From an uncultured Bryobacteraceae bacterium (GTDB lineage Bacteria; Acidobacteriota; Terriglobia; Bryobacterales; Bryobacteraceae), in contig CALDSU010000018.1 of assembly GCA_937924525.1 (NCBI GenBank), forward strand, positions 36,501-100,500: DNA of 64,000 nucleotides, given 5' to 3'. This document shows positions 49,916 through 58,402 of this stretch, one piece after another (within the stretch, counting starts at the first letter, position 1; each line of letters opens with the position of its first letter). Both the position numbers and the translations under genes were made by a program. The notes below the pieces were generated by a model. It was given only the letters and a program-made list of their open reading frames with translations, was not told the origin of the DNA and did not search any database.

Positions 49916-50245
49916 GATGGTTTTAACCTCCTTCTGCGGTCTGCTTCGACTGCCCCTGTCGAACTTCTGTTCGCTTTACTTTTTTCTTTGTAACACTTTC
50001 GCGCTCCCGTGGAAAGGCGGGCCGGGCGGACGGGTCCAGAAGGGTGGACGTGGCGGTCTCCGCCGAGCGCCGTGGCGCCGGGTCTTCGACCAGCTTCGAC
50101 CAGCGCAGTCGGCTTACCGCCGGGAGAGGAATCCCTCGAAGGGCAAGTCGGAGACTTGCTCCACTGCGCCCGTCAACCCTGGGGATTGGGGATCAGGCCC
50201 GCTGCCTGCCGGTCGCGGCTTGCGAGCCTCGACCGGCGCGAGGGA
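49916..50245 (-). promoter_or_regulatory. 330-base intergenic region: receptor leader and promoter
   Basis: No gene seen. Reading toward the receptor, it has an AT-rich patch (GTGTTACAAAGAAAAAAGTA, about 49980-50000) that probably holds the promoter, two short mutually exclusive hairpins (49945-49963 and 49960-49973), and the AAGGAGG site. The far part, 50010-50240, is GC-rich and carries REP copy 3. Confidence 0.45.
50141..50162. repeat. REP-like palindrome, copy 3
   Basis: GGGCAAGTC-GGA-GACTTGCTCC, with a perfect 7-bp inner inverted repeat GCAAGTC/GACTTGC around GGA. Its core matches copies 1 and 2. Confidence 0.65.
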
Positions 50246-51484
50246 TCAGCGCTCTTCCGCTTTGAGCTTGCGCAAGAAGTGAATCGTGAGCAACAGCATG
50301 CCCGCCACCGACATCGCCAGCACGGCGTAGAACAGCGTGCGATGGCGCTCGGTCCAGGGACGCTGATCCGGCGGCGGCTGGTAGGAGGGGTTTCGCTGCC
50401 AGGGTCGCAGGTCCGGGATCGCCTCGGGAAGCGGTTCGTGGCGCGCCAGCACGGCCGACAGGTCATAGACCGGCGTCCGCGCCGAAGGGTTGCCGAAATA
50501 CAGAAAGTAATCTCCACCCAACGGATACGGCGGAATCTTCACCTGGCGGCGCGCCACTTCAATCTGCACCCGGGTCACGGCGATCGGCTCGTCGTCCCCG
50601 TTCGAGATCCGCAGCCGCAGGTAGCGTTCGGTCCGCTCGGGAAAGGAAATGTGCAGCGACTGCTCGCCGGGAACCTGGTAGATCACCGCGCGCCGCAACA
50701 GCCGCCAGTCCTTGCCGTCGGCACTGTACTCGACGTCGGCGGCGCGGTGGAAAGAACGGCCGTCGGACTCCAGCCGCACCAGATCATGGGGAATGCCGCA
50801 GGTTCCCAGATCCAGTTCGAGAAGCGTGCTCCTGGTTTGCGGGTCTTCGCGGCGCGAAGGCAGCGGAGTAGCCACTACGTCCCGCACCGCTTCCCGGCGT
50901 TCGTGGAGCCACAGCCGCGCCCCATCCACGGCGGCCGTACGGCGCCAGCCGTAGATGGTCGCGCGCACGTAACGGCGCGTGGATACGGGATAGTCCACTT
51001 CCAGCACCTGCGCGCGGCGTCCTCCCTCGGAGAAGTCAAAAATATACCCGTTTTCGCGCACGGTAAACCAGAAGCGGCCGTCGTCGCTCGCCTCCAGGCG
51101 GACGGTTTGGCGGAAATTGGTCTCGCTGGTGACCAAGCGGATCTGGTTGTGGCGAACCTTCCTTTCGCCGGCATCCAGCGTCACCTGCAAGCCCGTCCCG
51201 GGCGACACCGCGCGGTCGATCACTTGCGCGGGCGCCTCGCGCGATTCGTCCTTCTCCCGCAGCACCTCGAGCAGGTACGGCGCTTCCAGGCCATTGCGCG
51301 TCACCCGGAGGTCGCCCAGGTCAGGACGGGATCGCTCATAAATGCCGCGGTTCAGCGCCAGCACCTGCATCCGATCCGGCTGGTCCACGTAGATCGGGCA
51401 GCGGTACTGCCAGCGGGTCGAATCGAAATCCGCGGCCCCCAGCGCCAGCGCGGCGGTCAGGCCGGCCAGCCAGCTATTTTTCAT
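50246..51484 (-). CDS. DUF3999-family membrane-anchored protein
   Basis: 412 residues. N-terminal signal (WLAGLTAALALGAADF), a large extracytoplasmic region (FDSTRWQYRCPIYVDQPDRM, RRYVRATIYGWRRTAAVDGA, LELDLGTCGIPHDLVRLES) and one C-terminal membrane helix (TLFYAVLAMSVAGMLLLTIH) ending in Lys/Arg. This is the DUF3999 layout, a family usually encoded with DUF2339, as here: the start overlaps the end of the DUF2339 gene by 11 bases. Function unknown; a role at the envelope with its partner is likely. Confidence 0.85.
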   Translation of the reverse strand: MKNSWLAGLTAALALGAADFDSTRWQYRCPIYVDQPDRMQVLALNRGIYERSRPDLGDLRVTRNGLEAPYLLEVLREKDESREAPAQVIDRAVSPGTGLQVTLDAGERKVRHNQIRLVTSETNFRQTVRLEASDDGRFWFTVRENGYIFDFSEGGRRAQVLEVDYPVSTRRYVRATIYGWRRTAAVDGARLWLHERREAVRDVVATPLPSRREDPQTRSTLLELDLGTCGIPHDLVRLESDGRSFHRAADVEYSADGKDWRLLRRAVIYQVPGEQSLHISFPERTERYLRLRISNGDDEPIAVTRVQIEVARRQVKIPPYPLGGDYFLYFGNPSARTPVYDLSAVLARHEPLPEAIPDLRPWQRNPSYQPPPDQRPWTERHRTLFYAVLAMSVAGMLLLTIHFLRKLKAEER

Positions 51485-53618
51485 GCGGGCGATCCTGTTT
51501 CCACCAGCTTTCGAGCGAGGCGCGGAAGCGCGAGTACAGGTAGGACGTCACCAGCAGCAGCGCGCCCAGGGCGGCGAACGCCGCCACCCGATAGGCGAGT
51601 TGCAGGCTCCAGATGTCCCACAGATAAAGCTTGGCGATGACAAACCCAAAGAGTCCCAAGCCCAGCACACGGTTGACGGCGAGACGGTACACCACGCCGC
51701 TGGCCGTCAGCATAACCGCATAAGCCGACAGCAGAATAGAAAGGAATGCGCCGCGGACGCTCGAAAGGCTCTGGGCGGCGACGCGGTAGAGGGCGATGTC
51801 GTCGACTTCCAGAATCAACGCCAGCAGCAGGCAGGCGTGTCCCGCCAGGTAGAGCAGCAACCGGGCGGCGCGGCGCAGGGTCCACCATGCCGACAGAAAG
51901 AAAGCCGCCGCGGCGCACGCCATCGCCAGGAAGCGCGCATTGGCGAACGGCCGCGTCCACGCCGGATCGTTGGCCACCTGGATTTCGAAGAGAAACACCC
52001 GGGCCAGCACCAGCACGGCCAGCGCGGCGACGGCAAAAAGCATCCGCGGCGCGGCAAGCCGGGCGGCGATCCAGGCGGCCACCGCCAGTTCCGCCGCCCA
52101 GGCGAGGGTGATCGAGTAGCCGCTGAAGTAGATCGGGATCGCCAGCGTCACAAAACAGGCGGCGAGGCCTCCGCTCAACAGCGCCGGCCGGGCATCGCGG
52201 AGGTTGGCCTCGAGCGCCGGCCACAGTGCGTAACCGGCAGCCAGGTGCGCCCCGCCCAGCGCCACCGCGGCCAGCGCCAGGTACCCGGGATAGGCTTCGA
52301 GCCGGCCGTGGAGCAGCGCATAGAACAGCACGGAATTGGCCGCGCTCACCAGCAGATCCGCGGCGTTCGCGGGCTGGCGCGCCAGCAACAGGCGGCCGGG
52401 CAGCCAGGCGAAGAACATGGCGAACAGAGCGGTCAGGGTACAGACATCCCGCAGCAGCAGAGGCTCGGCGGCGCGCGCGGGGTCCCAAATGGCGTACGAG
52501 GCAAACGCCACCGCGGCGGTCAGCAACGCGTGCCATGACCACCCCCGCAGGCTCGCCAACGACAGCCCTGCCAGCGCCAGGCCCAGCCCGAAGGGGATAA
52601 AGCCTCCGGCGCCGCTTTTCCAGATGCCGCCCATCACGACCGCCGCCCCGGCCTGCGCCGCCGCCGCCACCGGACGCAGGCGCGAGGTGACGAACTCGGC
52701 GTAAAACAGCGCGGCAAAAACCGCGGCCGGCCAGATCTTCTCCGGTCTGGGCGCGAAGCGGTCCACCAGCCAGACGAGATACAGAAAGGTGGTGGCCGCG
52801 AGCGCAAACCCTTCCGTGGCCCGCCAGCCGCGGCTCCGGGCGGCCGCGAGGGCCGCTAAATTCACCACCGCGAGGTAACCAAAGAAAACCCACGGGTGGT
52901 CCTGGTCAGTGTTCAGCAGCACAGCGGCCGCGTAGGCCCCAAGCGAACCCAGCACCAGGATCGCCTGCGCCCGATAGCGCAGGGCGAGTACGCCGCCCAT
53001 GCCGCTCGCGGTCATCAGCAGCACAAACGCGAGGCCCGCGGGGATCAGGCGATAGAAACCGAATGCCGCATAGAAAGACAGGTAGAGAATGCCCAGGCCG
53101 AGCGCGCTGATTCCTTGCGCATACAGCCGGTGTCCCTTGCGCCAGGACCAGTCGCCGCCCAGGATGGTCGCGAAACCGGCAAGCACCCCGAGCATCACGC
53201 GTCCGCTCTCCCCAATCCAGGCGTTGTCCACCGCGAGCTTGAAGAAGAAGGCGACAGCCAGCAGGACAGTGAATGCGCCGATGCGATTCACCCAAGTCAG
53301 TCCGAGGCGGGTTTCGAAAGCCGGAGCGGAGTCCGCCGCGCCGATCGCAACGGAGACGGATGGCGCAGGTTCGGATTCGGGTTCGGGCTCAGGCTCCGGC
53401 GGCGGCGAAAGGTGGTCCGTGCCAACCGGCGGCGGGACGGCCGCATCCGGTCCGGCCTCGCGCGCGGGCGCGCCCCCGCCGGCTTCGCTGGGCAATTCGA
53501 GCAGCCTGTGCTCGAGCGCCCTAATGCGCGCGTCCATCTCTGCTTGGCGGCGCAGGAGGCGCACAATGGCTTCCGTGAGCGCGTCCATGCGCTCCTGGTG
53601 ACGATCAGAGGCGGGCAC
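51474..53618 (-). CDS. DUF2339-family polytopic membrane protein
   Basis: 714 residues. The first ~50 residues form a coiled coil (EAIVRLLRRQAEMDARIRAL) followed by a Pro/Glu-rich linker (PPPEPEPEPESEPAPS). The rest is about 20 hydrophobic helices, starting WVNRIGAFTVLLAVAFFFKLA, typical of DUF2339. Ends SYLYSRFRASLESWW. Function unknown. It lies four bases after the TgpA-type gene and overlaps the DUF3999 gene, so the three form one transcription unit. Confidence 0.88.
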   Translation of the reverse strand: MPASDRHQERMDALTEAIVRLLRRQAEMDARIRALEHRLLELPSEAGGGAPAREAGPDAAVPPPVGTDHLSPPPEPEPEPESEPAPSVSVAIGAADSAPAFETRLGLTWVNRIGAFTVLLAVAFFFKLAVDNAWIGESGRVMLGVLAGFATILGGDWSWRKGHRLYAQGISALGLGILYLSFYAAFGFYRLIPAGLAFVLLMTASGMGGVLALRYRAQAILVLGSLGAYAAAVLLNTDQDHPWVFFGYLAVVNLAALAAARSRGWRATEGFALAATTFLYLVWLVDRFAPRPEKIWPAAVFAALFYAEFVTSRLRPVAAAAQAGAAVVMGGIWKSGAGGFIPFGLGLALAGLSLASLRGWSWHALLTAAVAFASYAIWDPARAAEPLLLRDVCTLTALFAMFFAWLPGRLLLARQPANAADLLVSAANSVLFYALLHGRLEAYPGYLALAAVALGGAHLAAGYALWPALEANLRDARPALLSGGLAACFVTLAIPIYFSGYSITLAWAAELAVAAWIAARLAAPRMLFAVAALAVLVLARVFLFEIQVANDPAWTRPFANARFLAMACAAAAFFLSAWWTLRRAARLLLYLAGHACLLLALILEVDDIALYRVAAQSLSSVRGAFLSILLSAYAVMLTASGVVYRLAVNRVLGLGLFGFVIAKLYLWDIWSLQLAYRVAAFAALGALLLVTSYLYSRFRASLESWWKQDRPHEK

Positions 53619-53621
53619 GCG

Positions 53622-55730
53622 CTAAGCCGATTGCTCGAGCTCCTCCAGGAAGTGCGTCAGCCGCGAGGCAACCTCTAGTTTACCGCCAAATCGCAGCTCC
53701 TGGTAGGCGGCAGTGAATTCCGCCGCTACCTGCGCCGTCCCACCGGCGGGCAGCGCCCGGACAAACTCCTGGGGAGTCAGCCACGACGGCTTGGCATACC
53801 CTTTCTTGTGCAAGATCCGTAAGAACTGCTGGTATACTAGAGTCGCATCGCCAGCCTCCACCTTCCCGCGCCGCAGCGAACGGAGCCGGCGGCGTTGCGC
53901 CAGCGTGCGCCAGAGCCAGGGTCCCCGCCACAGCGCCAGCACCGCCAGGCCCAGCCACACGCCGATCGCCGACGCGTGATCCCATGTCCAGAGGGCGGCG
54001 GGCGCCATGCGCTGCCGCAGCGACATCCAGGGCGATGCCAGGTCCAGCCGCCAATTGCGGCCGGTACGCTCCAGCCGGTCAGCCAAGACCAATTGCCGCC
54101 CGAGATCGTAGGTGACCACCCAATCCTGCCAGAGCGTGTCCACCGCATCCAGGTACAGCAAGACCTGGGACCAGAGCGAAGACGCGGGCGGGCTCGGGTC
54201 CGGCGGCGTAGGATCGAACGTGGCCCAGCCCCACCCTAGCAGGTATGCTTCCACCCAGGTGTGCGCGTCGGAGGCGCGCACCACGTACTGGCCGGAGAGT
54301 GGGTTGAACGTGCCGCCCAAAAACCCGGTCACCATGCGGGCGGGGATGCCCAAGGAGCGGAGCATGACGGCCATGGCCGAAGCGAAGTATTCGCAGTGGC
54401 CGCGTCTGCGTTCGAACAGGAAGTGCGCCAGCGGGTCGGGGTGCTCCCGCCCCGGCAAGTCGAGGGTATATCCGTAGAGCGTCTGGAGCCGGCCTTCGAT
54501 GGCGCGCGCCTTCGCCAGCGGCGTCCGGGCGTCCTGCGACCAGCGCCGGGCCAGCGTGGCGACGCGCGGGTCCAGGGCGGGCAATTGCAAATACCGTTCC
54601 GCGATGCTGGGCGGGAGGCCAGCCGCGGCCGTTCCGCTCCGCTCCTCTGGGGAGGGTTCCAGAAACGCATTGACCAGGTAGTGCGCCCCCATCGCCTCCC
54701 CGACGCCGAGGCGGTAGCCGCCGGACGCGTCCCGGCGCAGCAGCAACGCGTTGATTTGAATATGCTCCGGCAACCCCGCGAAGAACAGCACGTCCGTATC
54801 CAGCGGCTTGAGGTCGACCCGGTACCAGATGCGCGGGCCGGGACGCCGCAGTTGCGCTTCCGCCGCCAGGCGCGCCCGTCCCCCTTCCACTCGCACCAAG
54901 TCGCTCGGCGTCCCGGACATCGACCAGCGCTTCCCGTCGAACCGGTCCAGCGCCGCGCCCCGCCAGCGCGCGGTGAACCTCCCTTCGCTGGTGAAGAAGC
55001 GTACGCGCATGACGGGTGTCGCGCTGCTTTTGATTTCGCCAATCGCGCCCAGCGTGACTTCGTTCGAGAAGCCCGGCAGATAGAGACCGCGCTGCATCAG
55101 GTGGCCGAGCGCGGCATGCGCGGTGCGCGGCAGCACCAGAAACAGCAGCGCCGTGAGCAGGAGCGCTCCGAGCGCCACGAAGCACGTCATGGCCGCCAGG
55201 CGCGGCGCGATGGCCCAACGGCTCGCGGCGCGCGCCACGTATCCCGCCCGCCCCGCCGCCCGCCGCATTTCCGCGCTCATCAGCGCGCCGATCGCAAACG
55301 TGAGGTACCCCGCCAGGCAAACGAAAAAGCCCAATTGGATCGACAGCAGCGCCCCCGTCAGCAATTCCAGCAGCGACAGAATGGCGGTGAACAGATAGTC
55401 CCGACCCCGGCGCGCGGTGACCAGCCGCAAGGCGGCCAGAAAAAATACCAAGTGGGCCACCGCCGTGAGGAAGTCCCGTGACAGGAACCGGTAGTCCAGC
55501 GGGAAGAAACCCACATAAGCGATGGTCAGCGCGGTCACTGCCCGGTCGGACGCCGGCAGGCGCAGCCTCCCGAGCAGGATGAGGGTCCGCGCCACCAGCG
55601 CGGCGGGAACGACCAGCAGCGAAGGCCACGCCAGCGCGCCGGAACCCGCCACCGCCAGGTAGCCCGCGGCGACCAGCCCCAGCAGGCAGAACTGAAAAAA
55701 ACGTTCGTGACGGTCCGCCCCGCGCGCCAT
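53622..55730 (-). CDS. TgpA-type membrane transglutaminase (DUF3488 + transglutaminase core + DUF4129-like tail)
   Basis: 702 residues. Residues 1-200 have about six membrane helices (DUF3488/TgpA N-terminal region). The periplasmic transglutaminase-like core has catalytic Cys in RRRGHCEYFASAMAVMLRSL, His in SDAHTWVEAYLLG and Asp in WGWATFDPTPPDP. A further helix (SAIGVWLGLAVLALWRG) precedes a cytosolic C-terminus. Pseudomonas TgpA is essential; its substrate is unknown, possibly linked to cell-wall assembly. GAAAGGAGAAG precedes the ATG. It is divergent from the PspA gene, 123 bases away. Confidence 0.93.
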   Translation of the reverse strand: MARGADRHERFFQFCLLGLVAAGYLAVAGSGALAWPSLLVVPAALVARTLILLGRLRLPASDRAVTALTIAYVGFFPLDYRFLSRDFLTAVAHLVFFLAALRLVTARRGRDYLFTAILSLLELLTGALLSIQLGFFVCLAGYLTFAIGALMSAEMRRAAGRAGYVARAASRWAIAPRLAAMTCFVALGALLLTALLFLVLPRTAHAALGHLMQRGLYLPGFSNEVTLGAIGEIKSSATPVMRVRFFTSEGRFTARWRGAALDRFDGKRWSMSGTPSDLVRVEGGRARLAAEAQLRRPGPRIWYRVDLKPLDTDVLFFAGLPEHIQINALLLRRDASGGYRLGVGEAMGAHYLVNAFLEPSPEERSGTAAAGLPPSIAERYLQLPALDPRVATLARRWSQDARTPLAKARAIEGRLQTLYGYTLDLPGREHPDPLAHFLFERRRGHCEYFASAMAVMLRSLGIPARMVTGFLGGTFNPLSGQYVVRASDAHTWVEAYLLGWGWATFDPTPPDPSPPASSLWSQVLLYLDAVDTLWQDWVVTYDLGRQLVLADRLERTGRNWRLDLASPWMSLRQRMAPAALWTWDHASAIGVWLGLAVLALWRGPWLWRTLAQRRRLRSLRRGKVEAGDATLVYQQFLRILHKKGYAKPSWLTPQEFVRALPAGGTAQVAAEFTAAYQELRFGGKLEVASRLTHFLEELEQSA

Positions 55731-55816
55731 CTGCTTCTCCTTTCAGTGTAGGCCGCGCCGCGCCCCTCCTGACGAACGGCGGCCGGATGGGTCTGGAAGC
55801 GCGTGGTCCGGCATGT

Positions 55817-55822
55817 TACACT
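55817..55822 (+). promoter_or_regulatory. Candidate -10 box of the PspA locus
   Basis: TACACT, 31 bases before the PspA ATG. It leaves room for a normal leader with the GGAGGAGA ribosome site. No -24/-12 sigma-54 motif was seen, unlike classical psp operons. Confidence 0.35.
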
Positions 55823-55853
55823 CCATCCGGAGTCCCGCCGGAGGAGATACGTC

Positions 55854-56612
55854 ATGATCCTGGGAAAGTTCTGGAGCGCCTTCCGGGCGCAGCTCAATAA
55901 GATCGCCAACATCTTTTGGGAGGCCGATCCCATCGCCCAGATGCAATATGAGCACGATCTGGCGGTTGAACAGCTCAAGGAGGGGCGCAAGGGCCTCGAG
56001 ATCTACCGGGGGCTGGTGGAGCGCGTGGCGCGCCAGGTGGCGACCACACGCGCCCACGCGCAGAAACTGGAAGCGGAAACCAAGGCTTACCTGAAAGCCG
56101 GCGACCGGGACACGGCGGCCAAATTCGCGCTCGAGCTGCAAAAGGCCAAGCGGGATCTGGCCGCTCATGAAGAGCAGCTCCAGATGCATGAGACGGCGTA
56201 CGAGAACAATCTGAAGAAGATCAAGCACGCCAGCCACAAGCTCGCCGAGGTCCGGGAGCGCATCCAACGCTACGACGCCGAGCTGAAGATGAGCGCCGCG
56301 GAGGCGGAAGTCGCGGCCCTGGCCCAAAGCTTCAACCTGGACGTGACCACGGACTTCGGCCAGCTTGAGCAGGCGGTGCAGACACGCATCGACCGCAATC
56401 GCGGCAAAGCCCGCGTGGCGTCGGACCTGTCTTCGGAAGGATTGCGCGAGATCGAAGCCGAGGAGCGAATGCAGAAGGCCCTGGCCGAGGATGCCCTTTC
56501 GCAATTCGAAGTGGAGTTGGGGCTGCGTTCGCCCGAGACCACCCGCGTGCCTGATACCGCCAAGGATCTGGGGCCCGCCGTGGACAAGCAGATCGCTACG
56601 GAGAAGAATTGA
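55854..56612 (+). CDS. pspA: PspA/IM30 (Vipp1) family membrane-stress protein
   Basis: 252 residues. It begins MILGKFWSAFRAQLNKIANI, with the amphipathic helix-0-type N-terminus, and continues as long coiled-coil helices (AHAQKLEAETKAYLKAGDRD, YDAELKMSAAEAEVAALAQS), the PspA fold now grouped with ESCRT-III. PspA proteins polymerise on and remodel the inner membrane when it is damaged. GGAGGAGATACGTC precedes the ATG. Unlike enteric psp operons there is no PspF, PspB or PspC; the genes after it encode an ABC transporter and an AAA ATPase. A small hairpin follows, but the next gene is 77 bases away on the same strand. Confidence 0.88.
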   Translation: MILGKFWSAFRAQLNKIANIFWEADPIAQMQYEHDLAVEQLKEGRKGLEIYRGLVERVARQVATTRAHAQKLEAETKAYLKAGDRDTAAKFALELQKAKRDLAAHEEQLQMHETAYENNLKKIKHASHKLAEVRERIQRYDAELKMSAAEAEVAALAQSFNLDVTTDFGQLEQAVQTRIDRNRGKARVASDLSSEGLREIEAEERMQKALAEDALSQFEVELGLRSPETTRVPDTAKDLGPAVDKQIATEKN

Positions 56613-56630
56613 CCGTTTTTACGGTTTTTG
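56612..56630 (+). terminator. Weak terminator or attenuator after pspA
   Basis: ACCGT-TTTT-ACGGT followed by TTTTG. The 5-bp stem is short, so partial read-through into the ABC genes is likely. A second small stem GGAAC-GCG-GTTCC follows at 56640-56652. Confidence 0.35.
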
Positions 56631-56689
56631 CACCGGCGGGAACGCGGTTCCGTAATTAGGGGCGAGAAAGGTTCGACGAGGGAACACGA

Positions 56690-58402
56690 ATGGCGAACGG
56701 CAATCCGAAACCAGCTTTTTACCTTGCGGTTCTGGTGGTCGTGCTGGCGCTGGTGGGCTTGGCGCTCTGGCGCTTCGGCGCGCTGCCTGGCGGTAAGGGC
56801 TTGTCCAGCATCAGCAAAGAAGATTTGGCCGGCGGCCTCGAAGCGCCGGACAGCGCGGGCATCACGACCGCGAAAGAGTACACCTTCGTACCCGCGCAGA
56901 AGCTGCCCCCGGTGCAGGGCATTTCCAGCTACAAGCCCATGGAGGACCGTACGGTCCGGTTCGCGATGAACGTCTGGGCCGGGTGGGCGCCGATTATCTT
57001 CGCCAACAACGGCTTCAAGGCCGGCAAACTCTGGAAGGCGCCCGGCGGCAAGGACTTCAAGGTCGAGTTGACGCTCATCGACGACCCGGTGGCCATGCGC
57101 GACGCTTATGCCGCGGGCAGCGTGCACATTGGCTGGGCCACGCTCGACATGGTTCCGCTGTTCCTGGAGAGCCTCCGCAAGGACTCGCGCGTCATGCCGC
57201 GCATTTACCAGCAGGTGGACTGGTCCAACGGCGGCGACGGCATCGTGGTGCGCGAGTCGATCAAGACCGTGGCGGATCTGCGGGGCAAGACGCTGGTGCT
57301 GGCCCAAAACTCGCCGTCGCACTATTTCGCGTTAAACGCGCTGATCAACGCCGGAGTTCAGCCTGCCGAGGTGAGTTTCAAGTTCACCCAGGACGCGTTT
57401 CAGGCCGCGGCCGCGTTCAATGCGGACAAGAGCATCGCGGGCGCCGTGAGTTGGGCGCCGGATATCTACAACCTCTCGGAGGTGAAGGGCAACCGCCTGC
57501 TGGTCACCACCGCTACGGCCAATAAGCTCATCGCCGACGTCTGGTTCGCCCGCGCCGACTTCGCCAAGGACCATCCGGACATCATGGAAGGGCTGGTCCG
57601 CGGCATCTTTGACGCCATGGAGGACCTCAAGGCGCAGTCCAACAAGCAGGCCGTGGCCAAACTAATGGCGGCCGGCTACTCCATTCCGGAGACCGACGCT
57701 CTGAATATGCTGGGCGACGCGCACTCGACCAACTTCGCCGAGAACCGGGACTTCTTCCTCAACCAAAACAACCCGACCAACTTCGAGCGCACGTGGAATA
57801 TGGCGTACTTCCTTTATAAGCGCATCGGCGCGGTTTCGGAAAAGATCGAGTTTGACCAGGTGATGGATTTCTCGATCATCCGGCGGCTTGAGAAGGAGCC
57901 CAAGTACGCCAACCAGAAGAACGAATACGACGTGCAGTTCGCGCCGGTGGCGGCCAGCGCGATTCAGAGCGAACGGGACGAGATTCTCACCAAGACCATC
58001 GTGATCCACTTTTACCCCAACTCCTGGGACCTGATGAAGAAGGTCACCAAAACCGTCAACGGGAAAACGGTGGAGGAGATGTACGATCCGAACGTGAACT
58101 TTGTGATCGAAGAGGTCGGCAAACTCGCCGGCCAGTACGGTGCGGCGCGCATCGTGGTGGAAGGTCACACCGACGGCTCGATGAAGGGCATGGTGCCGGA
58201 AAACGCCGTGCTGGAACTGAGTGCGAACCGGGCGAACGCGGTGAAAGAGGCGATTGTGCGCAAGTTCCCCACGCTGCAGGCGAACCAGTTCTCGGCGAAC
58301 GGCGTCGGGTGGAACCGGCCGGCGGACCCGCGCGACCCGCTGAATCACGCCAAGAACCGCCGCGTGGAGATCAAGGTGTATCCGCTGGAGGCGCCGAAGT
58401 AG
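56690..58402 (+). CDS. NitT/TauT-type solute-binding protein fused to an OmpA-like domain
   Basis: 570 residues. Residues ~10-28 are an uncleaved-looking membrane anchor (AFYLAVLVVVLALVGLALW). Residues ~85-400 are a periplasmic binding domain of the NMT1/SsuA type: RFAMNVWAGWAPIIFANNGF, GSVHIGWATLDMVPLF, TVADLRGKTLVLAQNSPSHY, EVSFKFTQDAFQAAAAFNAD. Residues ~445-570 are an OmpA-like peptidoglycan-binding domain: VIHFYPNSWDL, VVEGHTDGSMKG, LSANRANAVKEAIVRKF and HAKNRRVEIKVYP, with the key Asp and Arg present. This would hold a transporter's binding protein between membrane and cell wall. GAGGG precedes the ATG. It shares a base with the permease gene (stop TAG, start GTG). Confidence 0.9.
   Translation: MANGNPKPAFYLAVLVVVLALVGLALWRFGALPGGKGLSSISKEDLAGGLEAPDSAGITTAKEYTFVPAQKLPPVQGISSYKPMEDRTVRFAMNVWAGWAPIIFANNGFKAGKLWKAPGGKDFKVELTLIDDPVAMRDAYAAGSVHIGWATLDMVPLFLESLRKDSRVMPRIYQQVDWSNGGDGIVVRESIKTVADLRGKTLVLAQNSPSHYFALNALINAGVQPAEVSFKFTQDAFQAAAAFNADKSIAGAVSWAPDIYNLSEVKGNRLLVTTATANKLIADVWFARADFAKDHPDIMEGLVRGIFDAMEDLKAQSNKQAVAKLMAAGYSIPETDALNMLGDAHSTNFAENRDFFLNQNNPTNFERTWNMAYFLYKRIGAVSEKIEFDQVMDFSIIRRLEKEPKYANQKNEYDVQFAPVAASAIQSERDEILTKTIVIHFYPNSWDLMKKVTKTVNGKTVEEMYDPNVNFVIEEVGKLAGQYGAARIVVEGHTDGSMKGMVPENAVLELSANRANAVKEAIVRKFPTLQANQFSANGVGWNRPADPRDPLNHAKNRRVEIKVYPLEAPK

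Noticed and set aside
55731..55853. Sigma-54 promoter for pspA as in enteric bacteria
   Set aside because: No GG/GC -24/-12 pair at correct spacing was found and no PspF-like gene is nearby.
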